Shown: positions 15,312 to 24,194, numbered from the stretch's first letter. The stretch: 64,000 nucleotides of DNA from an uncultured Lachnospiraceae bacterium (GCA_946554445.1 CAMNSD010000012.1:38700-102699); one strand, 5' to 3'. Numbers and translations are program-made. The notes: a model not told the origin generated them from the letters alone.

Positions 15312-16826
15312 TTGGAACTGACTGACATTATTTTACAAACAGACAGAGTGCCCATTTTAGACTACATGGGCGTACAGATTGATGAGGTGGCGCTTCCGGA
15401 GAGGATTACGCCTGTGCCGCGGAGAAGGTGTGGTATTTCGGAAAATCATATTTATTATAAAGGTGCGGGCATCATCTATCAGGGACATTACGTCAATAAG
15501 CCGGATGCGTCCATGATATGTATTGCTGAGAATCCTGTTGCTTATCAGCGTTACAGCGTAGCATATCCTTGCCTGTACCAGAAGTATGGTATTTTCACAT
15601 TCTGTCATCAGCCGGTGTTCAGCGATTATGAAGGCGGGTGCGGACCAAAAGAACAGAATCTGCTTAGGATGCAGAAGAAGTTCATGCGGACAGCGATTGA
15701 TGAGATTGTGGATGTGATGGATGTACCTTTAGAGGGACATCAGATTTATGCGTTTCGTTTAAAGCAGATGCAGGGATCTTATAAAGAAACAATCGCACTG
15801 ATAGAATATATTCTTTGTGAAAATTTTAACAGTGCCTGGGATAAGAATCTTTGGGCTGACATCATGTGTTATGGCTATGTGCGTGATCTGGCGGACTGGT
15901 TTATTTCTGACAGTCCGACTCATAAACTAGGCACCATATATGGATTATTACGTTCTATTATGAAGGCTGACAAATATTTATATGAAGATATTGTCCGGGA
16001 GACTGTGGGGCTGGAACAGCTGGGGGATATCTATATGCCGTATATAGCCGCCAAGATTGTAGAGAGGTATATTCCCGGAAGTCTGGGAGGACTTTCGTTG
16101 GAACATATCACCCCAGAACTGATAGGAGAGTTGTGGAAGATAATTTACAGTGGCAAGGCCTGCTGTCATTTGGAAAAAGAAGAGGAATGGGCACATATCC
16201 GTGAGGATTTTTTGCGGGAACTTCCCAGACAGACTGCTATGGTACGACAGGAGATGAAGATAAAAGGAGGAATGGACGATATGGGTATTAATGGAATTGC
16301 AGCAGGCGGTTATCCGGCATGGCGTGAGACAAGAAAGGTGCAAGACAGTGAGAAAACGGATTTTGGGGAAAAGGTAAGAGAAGTATCAGGGGCAAAAAAC
16401 GTAGTTCATATTGATCCGGATGCAATATTTTCCATCCATCATGTAAAAACCGGGGAAAGTGCCAATGTCTACAGGGCAGATGATTATTCCAAGGACAATC
16501 CCGTTTATCTTGTGAAAGGGATTGACAGAAATGGAAATGAATACGAGCAGACAATAGATATAAACAAGGTGAACCCTAATAGCTGCTCTTACACGGAAAT
16601 GCTCGCGTTAAATGCGCATACCGGGGATAAATCAGACAGCAATTTTATGACTATGTCCATATTGAAAGATAAAGTGGATAACATTTCTTATCATGAGAAA
16701 GCCGATTGGATGTCAATAGCGCATGAACTTATGAATGATATGACAAAGGCAGGAAGCTGGGACAGCTATTTGCGATATGACAAATGGATCAATGACATTT
16801 TGACCTTCTGTAAAAGCAAATCATAG
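15312..16826 (+). CDS. Two-part hypothetical protein: unknown domain fused to an M-G-I-N-G-I-type protein (cluster member 2)
   Basis: A 504-residue protein starting at TTG 15312 behind GGGGGA. Residues 1-320 form a folded unit I do not recognise, with several Tyr/Cys-rich segments (NHIYYKGAGIIYQGHYV, YQRYSVAYPCLYQKYGIF) and helical segments toward the end. At residue 324 the chain reads MGINGIAAGGYPAWRETRKV, which looks like the true N-terminus of a second protein: AAGGAGG (16264-16270) and ATG 16281 sit there with 10-bp spacing. The second part (about 181 residues) contains VYLVKGIDRNGNEYEQTIDINKVNP and a helical C-terminus. The two parts may be one fused product, or ribosomes may also start at 16281 and make the second part alone. 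Function unknown. Confidence 0.65.
   Translation: MELTDIILQTDRVPILDYMGVQIDEVALPERITPVPRRRCGISENHIYYKGAGIIYQGHYVNKPDASMICIAENPVAYQRYSVAYPCLYQKYGIFTFCHQPVFSDYEGGCGPKEQNLLRMQKKFMRTAIDEIVDVMDVPLEGHQIYAFRLKQMQGSYKETIALIEYILCENFNSAWDKNLWADIMCYGYVRDLADWFISDSPTHKLGTIYGLLRSIMKADKYLYEDIVRETVGLEQLGDIYMPYIAAKIVERYIPGSLGGLSLEHITPELIGELWKIIYSGKACCHLEKEEEWAHIREDFLRELPRQTAMVRQEMKIKGGMDDMGINGIAAGGYPAWRETRKVQDSEKTDFGEKVREVSGAKNVVHIDPDAIFSIHHVKTGESANVYRADDYSKDNPVYLVKGIDRNGNEYEQTIDINKVNPNSCSYTEMLALNAHTGDKSDSNFMTMSILKDKVDNISYHEKADWMSIAHELMNDMTKAGSWDSYLRYDKWINDILTFCKSKS
16264..16283 (+). promoter_or_regulatory. Internal ribosome site and start codon inside the fused gene
   Basis: AAGGAGG at 16264-16270 and ATG at 16281 are in frame with the 15312 gene and precede residues MGINGIAAGG, the signature N-terminus of the cluster. 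This could produce a separate 181-residue protein. Confidence 0.55.
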
Positions 16827-16892
16827 TTATTTAACAGTAATAGTGCCAAGGGCATATTTTAATAAAAGTGTACATAATAAGGAGGAAATACG

Positions 16893-17405
16893 ATGAGTGT
16901 AAACGGAATTACATCAGCGGGCACAATCTCAGGGTATGAGCCGGGAAAGACACAGAAATATCAGCAGGAGAAAACATCGGATTTTCTACAGACAATGGAG
17001 GCATCTGAGGAAAAGGCGAAGGATGCAATGAATGGAATGTATTATGCCGAAAAAGCTTTCAATACGGTGGGACCGAATGCTCCGGAAAGTGTAAAAAAAG
17101 CATGGATGGAAGCGGCCAAAGAAATAGGCGCCAACGGACTTGGGGTAAAGTCAAACGGGATGCTTGGCCACATTTCGCAGATGATGGTGCAAAGGCTGAC
17201 CAATCAGATGCAGGGCAGGGCTAATCCTGACGACATCCTGGGAAGCAGTGTGTCATCCGCCATCGCTGCAGTTAGAAAAGCCATCTATGATATGGATAAT
17301 CCACTTCGACCAAAGGGCGCCCAAAGTATGGAAGTGCAGCGGCTTAAGATGCAGGAGAGACAGTTTTATCAGACTTTTCTTAATAAATTGCAGTGCCTAT
17401 TTTAA
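16893..17405 (+). CDS. Hypothetical protein, M-S-V-N-G-I N-terminus (cluster member 3)
   Basis: A 170-residue protein with no signal peptide or membrane helix, starting MSVNGITSAGTISGYEPGKTQ and preceded by AAGGAGG 8 bp before the ATG. It is mostly helical: residues 30-60 (MEASEEKAKDAMNGMYYAEKAF), 65-100 (SVKKAWMEAAKEIGANG), then MLGHISQMMVQRLTNQMQ and IAAVRKAIYDMDNPL, ending in a Gln/Met-rich helix. The beginning (GI...GY...KTQ) parallels the second part of the upstream gene (GI...GGY...TRKVQ), so they share an N-terminal tag followed by unrelated bodies. Function unknown; the shared tag could be a targeting or partner-binding element. Confidence 0.68.
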   Translation: MSVNGITSAGTISGYEPGKTQKYQQEKTSDFLQTMEASEEKAKDAMNGMYYAEKAFNTVGPNAPESVKKAWMEAAKEIGANGLGVKSNGMLGHISQMMVQRLTNQMQGRANPDDILGSSVSSAIAAVRKAIYDMDNPLRPKGAQSMEVQRLKMQERQFYQTFLNKLQCLF

Positions 17406-17435
17406 TAAAGTCTATTTATGCCTGCAAATATTCCA

Positions 17436-17464
17436 TTGAGAGAAAATCCGCATCGTGTTAAAAT
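17436..17464 (+). promoter_or_regulatory. Candidate promoter of the UDP-sugar pyrophosphorylase gene
   Basis: TTGAGA (17436-17441) and TAAAAT (17459-17464) with 17-bp spacing, 35 bp before the gene. Confidence 0.6.
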
Positions 17465-17499
17465 AGGATTTATAAAATGGAGTATATAAGGAGGTTTCT

Positions 17500-18726
17500 A
17501 TGGGATATCAGGAGGCATATGACAAACTGGAGAAATACGGACAGTTACACGTATTGAAATATTATGAGGAACTTGATAAGGAAGAGCAGGAAGCGCTGCT
17601 TGGTCAGATAGAACAGACAGACTTCGATGTGCTTTCGCTCTGCCAGAAGAAGGAAGCCCTCAATCCCCGCGGAGAGATTGCTCCGATAGGCGTGATGCAG
17701 CTTCCGGAGATTGCGGCGAAAAGAGAAGAGTACACAAAAATAGGTCTTGATGCGATACGGAATGGCAAAGTGGGCGCGGTGCTTCTTGCCGGCGGTATGG
17801 GTACAAGGCTTGGTTCTGATGCGCCTAAAGGCGTATACAATATTGGTCTGACAAAGGATGTGTTTATCTTCCAGCGCTTGATCGAGAACCTGTTGGACGT
17901 GGTGCATCAGGCGGGCGCCTGGATTCCGCTCTATGTCATGACCAGTGATAAGAACCATGAGACCACAACGGCTTTTTTTGAGGAAAAGGAATATTTTGGT
18001 TACAACGCGGACTATGTGACGTTCTTCATGCAGGACATGGCGCCAGCGTCTGACTATGATGGCAAAGTCTATATGGAGGCCAAAAATAAGATTTCTACTT
18101 CTCCGAACGGTAACGGCGGATGGTTCCTCTCCATGATAAAATGGGGCGTGGTGGATAAGATCCGCGAAGCCGGCGTGGAATGGCTGAATGTGTTTGCTGT
18201 GGACAATGTGCTGCAGCGCATTGCGGATCCCTGCTTTGTGGGCGCTACCATAGCCACGGACAGCGCTGTGGGCGCCAAGGTGGTTAAGAAAAACGCGCCG
18301 GATGAAAAAGTGGGCGCCATGTGTTTAGAGGATGGAAGGCCTTCTATCGTGGAATACTATGATATGACGGAAGAATTGATGGCGGCGAAGGATGAGAACG
18401 GGGAGCCGGCTTATAATTTTGGCGTAATCTTGAATTACCTGTTCCGGGAAAAGGATCTGGAAGAGATTGTGGCCAGAAAACTGCCCCTTCATATTGTGGA
18501 GAAGAAGATTCCTTATCTGGATGAAAAAGGTGAACTGGTGAAACCGGAATCACCCAACGGTTATAAGTTTGAACAGCTGGTTCTGGATATGATCCATGAA
18601 CTGGATTCCTGCCTGCCCTATGAAGTTGTCAGGAACAAAGAGTTCGCTCCAATCAAAAATAAAACGGGCGTGGATTCCGTGGAGAGCGCCAGGGAGTTGT
18701 GTAAGGAGAACGGCATTGCACTTTGA
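17500..18726 (+). CDS. UDPGP type 1 family UDP-sugar pyrophosphorylase (UDP-GlcNAc/UDP-Glc forming)
   Basis: A 408-residue nucleotidyltransferase that makes a UDP-sugar from UTP and a sugar 1-phosphate. The nucleotide-binding motif LLAGGMGTRLG...PKGVYNIGL lies at about 94-116 and resembles eukaryotic UAP1 (GGQGTRLG, PKG) more than bacterial GlmU or GalU. Further family segments are PNGNGGWFLSMIKWG, VFAVDNVLQRIADPCFVG, GAKVVKKNAPDEKVG and the EYYDMTEE strand. The ribosome site is AAGGAGG. galE follows 180 bp downstream, so the pair can supply and interconvert UDP-hexoses or UDP-N-acetylhexosamines. Which sugar is used cannot be decided from sequence alone. Confidence 0.88.
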   Translation: MGYQEAYDKLEKYGQLHVLKYYEELDKEEQEALLGQIEQTDFDVLSLCQKKEALNPRGEIAPIGVMQLPEIAAKREEYTKIGLDAIRNGKVGAVLLAGGMGTRLGSDAPKGVYNIGLTKDVFIFQRLIENLLDVVHQAGAWIPLYVMTSDKNHETTTAFFEEKEYFGYNADYVTFFMQDMAPASDYDGKVYMEAKNKISTSPNGNGGWFLSMIKWGVVDKIREAGVEWLNVFAVDNVLQRIADPCFVGATIATDSAVGAKVVKKNAPDEKVGAMCLEDGRPSIVEYYDMTEELMAAKDENGEPAYNFGVILNYLFREKDLEEIVARKLPLHIVEKKIPYLDEKGELVKPESPNGYKFEQLVLDMIHELDSCLPYEVVRNKEFAPIKNKTGVDSVESARELCKENGIAL

Positions 18727-18907
18727 TCTGAAGAAGAGAGAATTTGTGAAAATATAACATTTTGACAGGCTTGGGTAACATTACAATATTGAACTTTATA
18801 TGGGAAGCATAGTACACTTGGGATAAGCAAATAAGGTAAATGGTTATCGGCCGTGAGATGACCGGTAACATAAATTACATTTCCCAGGAAAGGACAGGTG
18901 GATGGAT

Positions 18908-19924
18908 ATGGCAATATTGGTGACAGGTGGTGCGGGATATATCGGTTCCCACACGGTGGTAGAATTACAAAATGCAGGCTACGATGTGGTAGTTGTCGAT
19001 AATCTGGCAAATTCCAGCGAGAAATCATTGGCAAGGGTGGAGAAGATTACAGGGAAACCAGTAAAATTTTATAAGGCGGATATCCTTGACAGGGAAGCGC
19101 TTGAAAATGTGTTTGCGAAAGAGCAGATTGATTCCTGTATCCATTTCGCAGGATTGAAAGCAGTGGGCGAGTCCGTACAAAAACCCTGGGAGTACTATGA
19201 AAACAATATCGCAGGCACTCTGACGCTGGTGGATGTGATGAGAAAGCATAATGTGAAGAACATCATCTTTTCTTCCTCTGCAACGGTGTATGGCGATCCG
19301 GCGATCATTCCGATCACGGAGGAGTGTCCTAAGGGGCAGTGCACCAATCCTTACGGCTGGACCAAATCCATGCTGGAACAGATCTTGATGGATATCCAGA
19401 AGGCGGATCCGGAGTGGAACGTGATTCTGCTGCGGTACTTTAACCCAATCGGCGCGCACAAGAGCGGCACCATCGGGGAGAACCCCAATGGCATTCCCAA
19501 CAATCTGATGCCGTATATCACGCAGGTGGCTGTGGGCAAACTGAAAGAACTGGGCGTTTTTGGCAATGACTATGATACGCCGGACGGCACGGGTGTACGC
19601 GATTACATCCATGTGGTAGATTTGGCGGTTGGTCATGTGAAAGCTTTGAAGAAGATCGAGGAGAAAGCCGGACTCTGCATTTATAACTTAGGTACGGGAG
19701 TAGGTTACAGTGTGCTTGACATCGTGAAGAATTTCGAGGAAGCTACCGGCGTGAAGATTCCTTATGTGATCAAGGAAAGACGTGCGGGCGATATCGCTAC
19801 CTGCTATTCTAATGCCGATAAAGCAAAACAGGAACTTGGCTGGGAGGCACAGTACGGCATCAAAGAGATGTGCGCCGATTCCTGGAGATGGCAGAGCAGT
19901 AATCCGAACGGGTATGAGGAGTAA
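18908..19924 (+). CDS. galE: UDP-glucose 4-epimerase
   Basis: A 338-residue short-chain dehydrogenase-type epimerase that interconverts UDP-glucose and UDP-galactose using tightly bound NAD. It has the Rossmann motif [12 protein letters not shown] at the N-terminus, the SSSATVYG segment with catalytic Ser/Thr, and the [10 protein letters not shown] active-site Tyr-x-x-x-Lys, then [13 protein letters not shown], typical of GalE. ATG 18908 places the Met next to the Rossmann strand as in relatives; ATG 18902 is two codons upstream. It follows a UDP-sugar pyrophosphorylase. A bidirectional terminator separates it from the convergent hemolysin III gene. Confidence 0.95.
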   Translation: MAILVTGGAGYIGSHTVVELQNAGYDVVVVDNLANSSEKSLARVEKITGKPVKFYKADILDREALENVFAKEQIDSCIHFAGLKAVGESVQKPWEYYENNIAGTLTLVDVMRKHNVKNIIFSSSATVYGDPAIIPITEECPKGQCTNPYGWTKSMLEQILMDIQKADPEWNVILLRYFNPIGAHKSGTIGENPNGIPNNLMPYITQVAVGKLKELGVFGNDYDTPDGTGVRDYIHVVDLAVGHVKALKKIEEKAGLCIYNLGTGVGYSVLDIVKNFEEATGVKIPYVIKERRAGDIATCYSNADKAKQELGWEAQYGIKEMCADSWRWQSSNPNGYEE

Positions 19925-19998
19925 GGCAAAAGAGTCGGCCGGCAGGCAGCACGGCAGATGGAAGTGGAATCAATCCGTATAGATTTGCAGGTAAATAG

Positions 19999-20046
19999 AA
20001 AGAGCCCTGTATACCGCCATTTAGGCGGTTATACCGGGCTCTTTTA
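19999..20046 (+). terminator. Bidirectional terminator between galE and the hemolysin III-like gene
   Basis: AAAGAGCCC...GTATAACCGCC-type stem: AAAGAGCCC, TATACCGCC and the matching GGCGGTTATA, GGGCTCTTTT surround a short loop (CATTTA). Its A and T ends serve both converging genes. Confidence 0.92.
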
Positions 20047-20066
20047 ATCTCTATAGGAAATTCTTT

Positions 20067-20717
20067 TTACGCCACATATAGGTACATAAAAATAAAATGA
20101 CAGATACTTCCGCCCATCACAAACAGATGGAAAATCTCGTGGGAGCCGAAATTCTTATGTCTGGAATTAAAGATTGGCAGTTTGAGGGCGTAGATTACGC
20201 CGCCTACGGTATAGATAATCCCGCCTGCCAGGAGCCATAAAAAGGCGCTCTTGGGAAGTGTATTCCATAGAGTTCCGAATACACCGAGACATACCCAGCC
20301 CATGGCGATGTAAATAATGGAAGAAAACCATTTCGGGCAGGTGATCCAGCAGGCTTTGATGACCATGCCGGCAATGGCGATGCCCCATACCACAGCAAGT
20401 AGCGTGTAGCCAAGGTTTCCGCCCAAGACAATCAGGCATACAGGGGTATAGGAACCTGCGATCAGGACGAAGATCATCATGTGATCCAGTTTCCGAAATA
20501 CTTTTAAAATTTGATCCTTTACGGTGATGCTGTGATAGAGGGCGCTTGCACCGTAGAGCGCCACCATGCTGCCGATAAAAACGGCCATTGCGATAAAAGC
20601 GGTATGATTAGAGGTAGTTGCGACCTTGACCATCAGCGGTGTGGCGGCAAAGATGGCCATCATCATTCCAATAAAATGTGTGATCGCACTTCCGGGTTCG
20701 CGAATTGTAATCTGCAT
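20067..20717 (-). CDS. Hemolysin III family (PAQR-type) membrane protein
   Basis: A 216-residue membrane protein with seven hydrophobic segments. Conserved family residues are present: GSAITHFIG near the N-terminus (His in helix 1), ALYHS (Ser/His) after helix 3, KLDHMMIFVLIAGSYTPV, and the C-terminal HEIFHLFVMGGSICHF with the paired histidines. In PAQR proteins these His residues bind zinc and suggest hydrolase activity on lipids. Despite the name, haemolytic activity is not established for most members. The start at 20717 has AAGGAAGG just upstream; a longer frame begins at 20813 but lacks a ribosome site. A perfect TAGTTTT-C-AAAACTA palindrome lies 87 bp upstream. Confidence 0.9.
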   Translation of the reverse strand: MQITIREPGSAITHFIGMMMAIFAATPLMVKVATTSNHTAFIAMAVFIGSMVALYGASALYHSITVKDQILKVFRKLDHMMIFVLIAGSYTPVCLIVLGGNLGYTLLAVVWGIAIAGMVIKACWITCPKWFSSIIYIAMGWVCLGVFGTLWNTLPKSAFLWLLAGGIIYTVGGVIYALKLPIFNSRHKNFGSHEIFHLFVMGGSICHFIFMYLYVA

Positions 20718-20803
20718 AAAATCCCTTCCTTTCTTACTTCTCATAACATAAGATGTTTTAAAACTAATGTTTTCTACAATAATACTATTGATGCGATAAC
20801 ATG

Positions 20804-20818
20804 TAGTTTTCAAAACTA
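20804..20818. promoter_or_regulatory. Perfect 15-bp palindrome upstream of the hemolysin III-like gene
   Basis: TAGTTTT-C-AAAACTA. A related half (GTTTTAAAACTAATG) lies 40 bp closer to the gene. It could be an operator; the regulator is unknown. Confidence 0.3.
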
Positions 20819-20905
20819 TGTTAAATATACTATGATACTACTACTTAAAGTATGCAAAGTCAATGGATTTATGCAGAAGAATTATGAAATGTTTATAAAA
20901 GAAGA

Positions 20906-21172
20906 TCAATCTTCTTCGATCACCTGGATTTCCAGATAATCAAAATCAATTTCATCGATGAAATTATCCTGTGAGAAACGGGTTTTACTGTGCCGTTTAA
21001 AATCGGAGACTGTGGATTCCAGCCAGATGGGTTTGCTCAGATCGAATTGCAGGCAGATTTCTTCCAGGGCGTGGAATATCTTGTGGGTGCGGGTATCGTC
21101 CCTGTCATCCTCAATCACGGTATCCTTTAACATGCGGTTGTCCTTAAATTCTCTGGCCCATAAACGAAACAT
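20906..21172 (-). CDS. Small conserved hypothetical protein (88 residues)
   Basis: An 88-residue soluble protein: MFRLWAREFKDNRMLKDTVI, DDTRTHKIFHALEEICLQFDLSKPIWL, FKRHSKTRFSQDNFIDEIDFDYLEIQVIEED. The sequence is acidic at the C-terminus and has no membrane segment. I recall near-identical small proteins widely conserved in Lachnospiraceae, but they have no assigned function. The start at 21172 follows AAGGAAG 9 bases upstream. It is monocistronic, with the divergent large membrane-protein gene starting 152 bp away. Confidence 0.75.
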   Translation of the reverse strand: MFRLWAREFKDNRMLKDTVIEDDRDDTRTHKIFHALEEICLQFDLSKPIWLESTVSDFKRHSKTRFSQDNFIDEIDFDYLEIQVIEED

Positions 21173-21324
21173 AGAAGTTCTTCCTTTCTGCCCTCTGTTA
21201 TACCAATTACTATACAAACCTGCGGGATAAATGTAAACACTTTTTCTTTTGGGGATTCAATGTTATACTGTGTACAGTATCGAAAATATTTAGACCGAGG
21301 GATACTGAGGAAGCAGATTTTATT

Positions 21325-23271
21325 ATGGAACAAAGACTGTCTGAGAAGACTGCGCGGAAAAAAATAATCATAAATGGAATATCTCTACTGTTTGCCGTCA
21401 TAAATATATCTTTGGTGGCAAAGATGACCATGTTATTTTACGATATGTTGACGGGATTTTGCAGGTACGGGTTTGATGTTCCCCGTGTGCCTTCTGGCGT
21501 AGGGGTTTTGCTGTCACTTCTCGTTGAAGCAGTATTCTGGGTGGCAGGGGCTTTTCTCTTCTACAGGCTGCTCCGTAGCATGCTCTGTCAGCCGGATAAA
21601 AGACTGATAAGACATGCTCTGTTCTGGGGAGTCTTGTTGGCGGCATCTTATGTAATGGGATATTATCTGAGTACGGGCATGATGTTGTTTGAACGGGGAT
21701 CTGAATGGAAAGCAGCATTGATAGAGACTGCCTGTCTGTCTGTGACGGCGGCTTCCTGTATTGCGCCAATCCTGCGTTACCAGAAACCGCCTGTGGGAAA
21801 AACACAGAGCGTCGCAGGCAAAAGATATCCGGTCTGGCAGGCGGGGCTTTTCTATGGCATAGTTATCATACTATGCTGGCTGCCGGTATTTCTGGCCTAT
21901 TATCCTTCTGTATTTGCCTATGATGCAGAGGGACAGCTTTATCAGGTGATTGCTGGGGATTATAGCACACATCACCCACTGCTGCATACTTTATTTTTGG
22001 GAGCTTTTTTCCGGCTGGGAGGAGCGTTGGGATCCTACTCTGTGGGTATGGCGGTTCATTCGGCGGTGCAGATGTTGTTGATGGCCGGCGCTTTTGCCTT
22101 TGTGCTGTCTTATCTGTATCAGAAGGGAGTTGCCAGATGGCAGCGTTTCCTGATGCTTGCTTTTTACGCGCTGTTTCCGACGAACTCAGTCTTGGCCATC
22201 AGTACCACCAAAGATGTGCTGTTTTCTGCGCTTGTTTTGCTATATACGATTGGGCTTTATACTATTATATGTGATAAGAAGATGCAGATGAATGCCCAGG
22301 AGGCGGGAGCCTTTGTGGTCCTTTCAGTAATCCTGCTGTTGTTTCGCAACAATGCGGTGTATGCGCTGATTGTCAGTATACCGTTTGTATATGCAGGATG
22401 TCGGAAATGGCAGGATACAAGGGAGGCGGGGAGAAAGATTGGCGGTGCGAAAGGATATCTGTTATTGACAGTGGCGGCGCTGTTTTTCTTTGTTGTCTGT
22501 GGTATGGGACTTCGGATGGCAACACATGCGCACAGCGGCAGTCCGCGGGAGATGCTCAGCGTACCGCTTCAACAGATGGCTCGCACGAGGGTGAGAAAGT
22601 GCGACAACAACGTGAGAAGAGAAGAGCAGATAGACGCGGAACTCAAGGAAGAACTGGAGAAATATATTTCTTCGGAGTGGGTTTTTGCGGCATATAATCC
22701 CCATCTGGCGGATCCAGTCAAGAACCGGGCCATAATCCATGACGATCCGGCGGGCCTGATAAAGACCTGGATCCGGTTGGGTATGAAGTATCCGGAAGTC
22801 TATTTGGACGCCTTTCTGGATAATTCGTTGGGGTATTGGTATCTGGAAGACAGGTCCCATGCAGAGATATACGGAAAAGGTACTGAGAGCGGATTTGGAT
22901 ACCTTTCCACGGATAATCGGATTATGCCGGCGGGGTGTGAGATCATACCTCATAGTTATCTGCCGGGCTTTCGCCGTCTGATGGAGAAGATTGTGTCGGA
23001 TAATGCCTATCAAAGGATACCCGTACTTCGGATCATCTTTGCGCCGGCGTTTTACTGGTGGATGCTGTGCATGTATATAGCAGTGGCGCTATATCGCAAG
23101 AAATACATAATGATACTGCCAGTAGTTTTTCTTGTGGCATATTACTTTACGCTCTTACTTTCGCCCACAGTGCTGATACGCTATATGTATCCCTTCGTGG
23201 TGACCGTACCCGCAATATGTTGTTGCCAAAACCATGACCTGCCTAAAAATGACAGTGAAAATATACAATAA
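21325..23271 (+). CDS. Large polytopic membrane protein, DUF6020-like / glycosyltransferase-C-like
   Basis: A 648-residue protein with roughly twelve hydrophobic segments and an extracytoplasmic hydrophilic region at about 405-560. After a helix pair it shows LCWLPVFLAYYPSVFAYDAEGQLYQVIAGDYSTHHPLLHTLFLGAFFRLGG-type sequence, where Asp and the HHP motif in the first loop resemble the loops of GT-C lipid-linked sugar transferases, and FPTNSVLAISTTKDVLFSALVLLY. I associate this layout with the DUF6020 family in Lachnospiraceae; exact naming is uncertain. A surface-glycan role is inference. It stands alone and is followed by the relQ-type gene with its own promoter. Confidence 0.7.
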   Translation: MEQRLSEKTARKKIIINGISLLFAVINISLVAKMTMLFYDMLTGFCRYGFDVPRVPSGVGVLLSLLVEAVFWVAGAFLFYRLLRSMLCQPDKRLIRHALFWGVLLAASYVMGYYLSTGMMLFERGSEWKAALIETACLSVTAASCIAPILRYQKPPVGKTQSVAGKRYPVWQAGLFYGIVIILCWLPVFLAYYPSVFAYDAEGQLYQVIAGDYSTHHPLLHTLFLGAFFRLGGALGSYSVGMAVHSAVQMLLMAGAFAFVLSYLYQKGVARWQRFLMLAFYALFPTNSVLAISTTKDVLFSALVLLYTIGLYTIICDKKMQMNAQEAGAFVVLSVILLLFRNNAVYALIVSIPFVYAGCRKWQDTREAGRKIGGAKGYLLLTVAALFFFVVCGMGLRMATHAHSGSPREMLSVPLQQMARTRVRKCDNNVRREEQIDAELKEELEKYISSEWVFAAYNPHLADPVKNRAIIHDDPAGLIKTWIRLGMKYPEVYLDAFLDNSLGYWYLEDRSHAEIYGKGTESGFGYLSTDNRIMPAGCEIIPHSYLPGFRRLMEKIVSDNAYQRIPVLRIIFAPAFYWWMLCMYIAVALYRKKYIMILPVVFLVAYYFTLLLSPTVLIRYMYPFVVTVPAICCCQNHDLPKNDSENIQ

Positions 23272-23324
23272 AAGATAAAAATTTATAAAATTTTTGTGAA
23301 AATTATACATTCCAAAAGAAATTA

Positions 23325-23333
23325 TGATATAAT
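23325..23333 (+). promoter_or_regulatory. Extended -10 promoter for the alarmone synthetase gene
   Basis: TGA followed by TATAAT (23328-23333) forms a perfect extended -10; the best -35 match, TTATAC (23303-23308), is weak. It gives a leader of about 190 bases before the gene. Confidence 0.6.
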
Positions 23334-23394
23334 ATCCACGAAGGCAATGAGCAGTGCGCAGACATAAGATGAAAAAAGGCAGCTTGCTGACAAT

Positions 23395-23480
23395 TTTTTC
23401 AGATTATGGATGCATAGGGCGAAGCCCGTGAGCGAGGAAAACCGCAGGTTTTTCGAGCGTGCACTGCGGATGAAGTTTAT
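23395..23480 (+). other. Structured leader segment ahead of the alarmone synthetase gene
   Basis: The 190-base leader contains GAGCGAGGAAAACC-gca-GGTTTTTCGAGC, which can form a hairpin, and inverted GCAGTGCGC (23350 region) / GTGCACTGC. It does not match a riboswitch I know. Confidence 0.3.
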
Positions 23481-23534
23481 GCAGATGAGGAGATTAGTCA
23501 AAAAAGTAAAAAGCAATCGGGGGAATAGTGAAAC

Positions 23535-24194
23535 GTGGAAGTTATTGTAGATAGAGACAGAGATGGCGATATCGACAGCTGGAAAGAAGTGCAGCTGATT
23601 TATAATTCTGCCTTGAAGCAGATCGCAACAAAGCTGGAAATCTTAAACGATGAGTTCCAGCATGTACATCGGTATAATCCGATCGAGCATATCAAATGGC
23701 GAATCAAAACACCAGAGAGTATCGTCAAGAAACTAAAGAAGCATGGCTATGAGTCTACGATTGATAATATGGTGCGCTATGTCAATGACATTGCGGGTAT
23801 CCGTGTCATCTGTTCTTTTTCATCGGATATTTATCAGATTGCAGAGATGATCAGTAACCAAAAAGATATCCGTGTAATTTCCGTGAAGGATTATATTGTA
23901 AATCCTAAGTCCAGCGGATACAAGAGTTATCATATGCTGGTGACGGTGCCGGTCTATCTTTCCGATCGGATTGCGGACGCCAAGGTGGAGATTCAGATTC
24001 GGACAGTAGCGATGGATTTCTGGGCCAGCTTGGAGCATAAGATTCACTATAAGTTTGAGGGAAATGCGCCGGAACATATTAAGGAACAGCTTGTGGAGTG
24101 TGCGCAGATGGTGGCTGCACTGGATGCAAGGATGATGTCCCTGAACGAGGAAATCCTGCATATCGAGCAGGAAGGACAGGGGCAGAGAGATTAG
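23535..24194 (+). CDS. Small alarmone synthetase, (p)ppGpp synthetase RelQ/YjbM type
   Basis: A 219-residue stand-alone synthetase domain without HD hydrolase, TGS or ACT domains. It transfers pyrophosphate from ATP to GDP/GTP to make ppGpp alarmones. The family motifs are in order: PIEHIKWRIKTPESIVKKL, DIAGIRVICSF (catalytic Asp region), KDYIVNPKSSGYKSYHMLV, VEIQIRTVAMDFWASLEHKIHYK. The length matches Bacillus RelQ (about 211). No partner gene overlaps it; a terminator follows at 24205. The start codon is ATG 23535 or an upstream GTG, the ribosome site being weak. Confidence 0.93.
   Translation: MEVIVDRDRDGDIDSWKEVQLIYNSALKQIATKLEILNDEFQHVHRYNPIEHIKWRIKTPESIVKKLKKHGYESTIDNMVRYVNDIAGIRVICSFSSDIYQIAEMISNQKDIRVISVKDYIVNPKSSGYKSYHMLVTVPVYLSDRIADAKVEIQIRTVAMDFWASLEHKIHYKFEGNAPEHIKEQLVECAQMVAALDARMMSLNEEILHIEQEGQGQRD

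Noticed and set aside
20821..20842. Plus-strand promoter motif TTAAATATACTATGATA shared with 4878-4893
   Set aside because: At 20821 there is no gene on the plus strand downstream; the match is mainly A/T-rich -10-like sequence.
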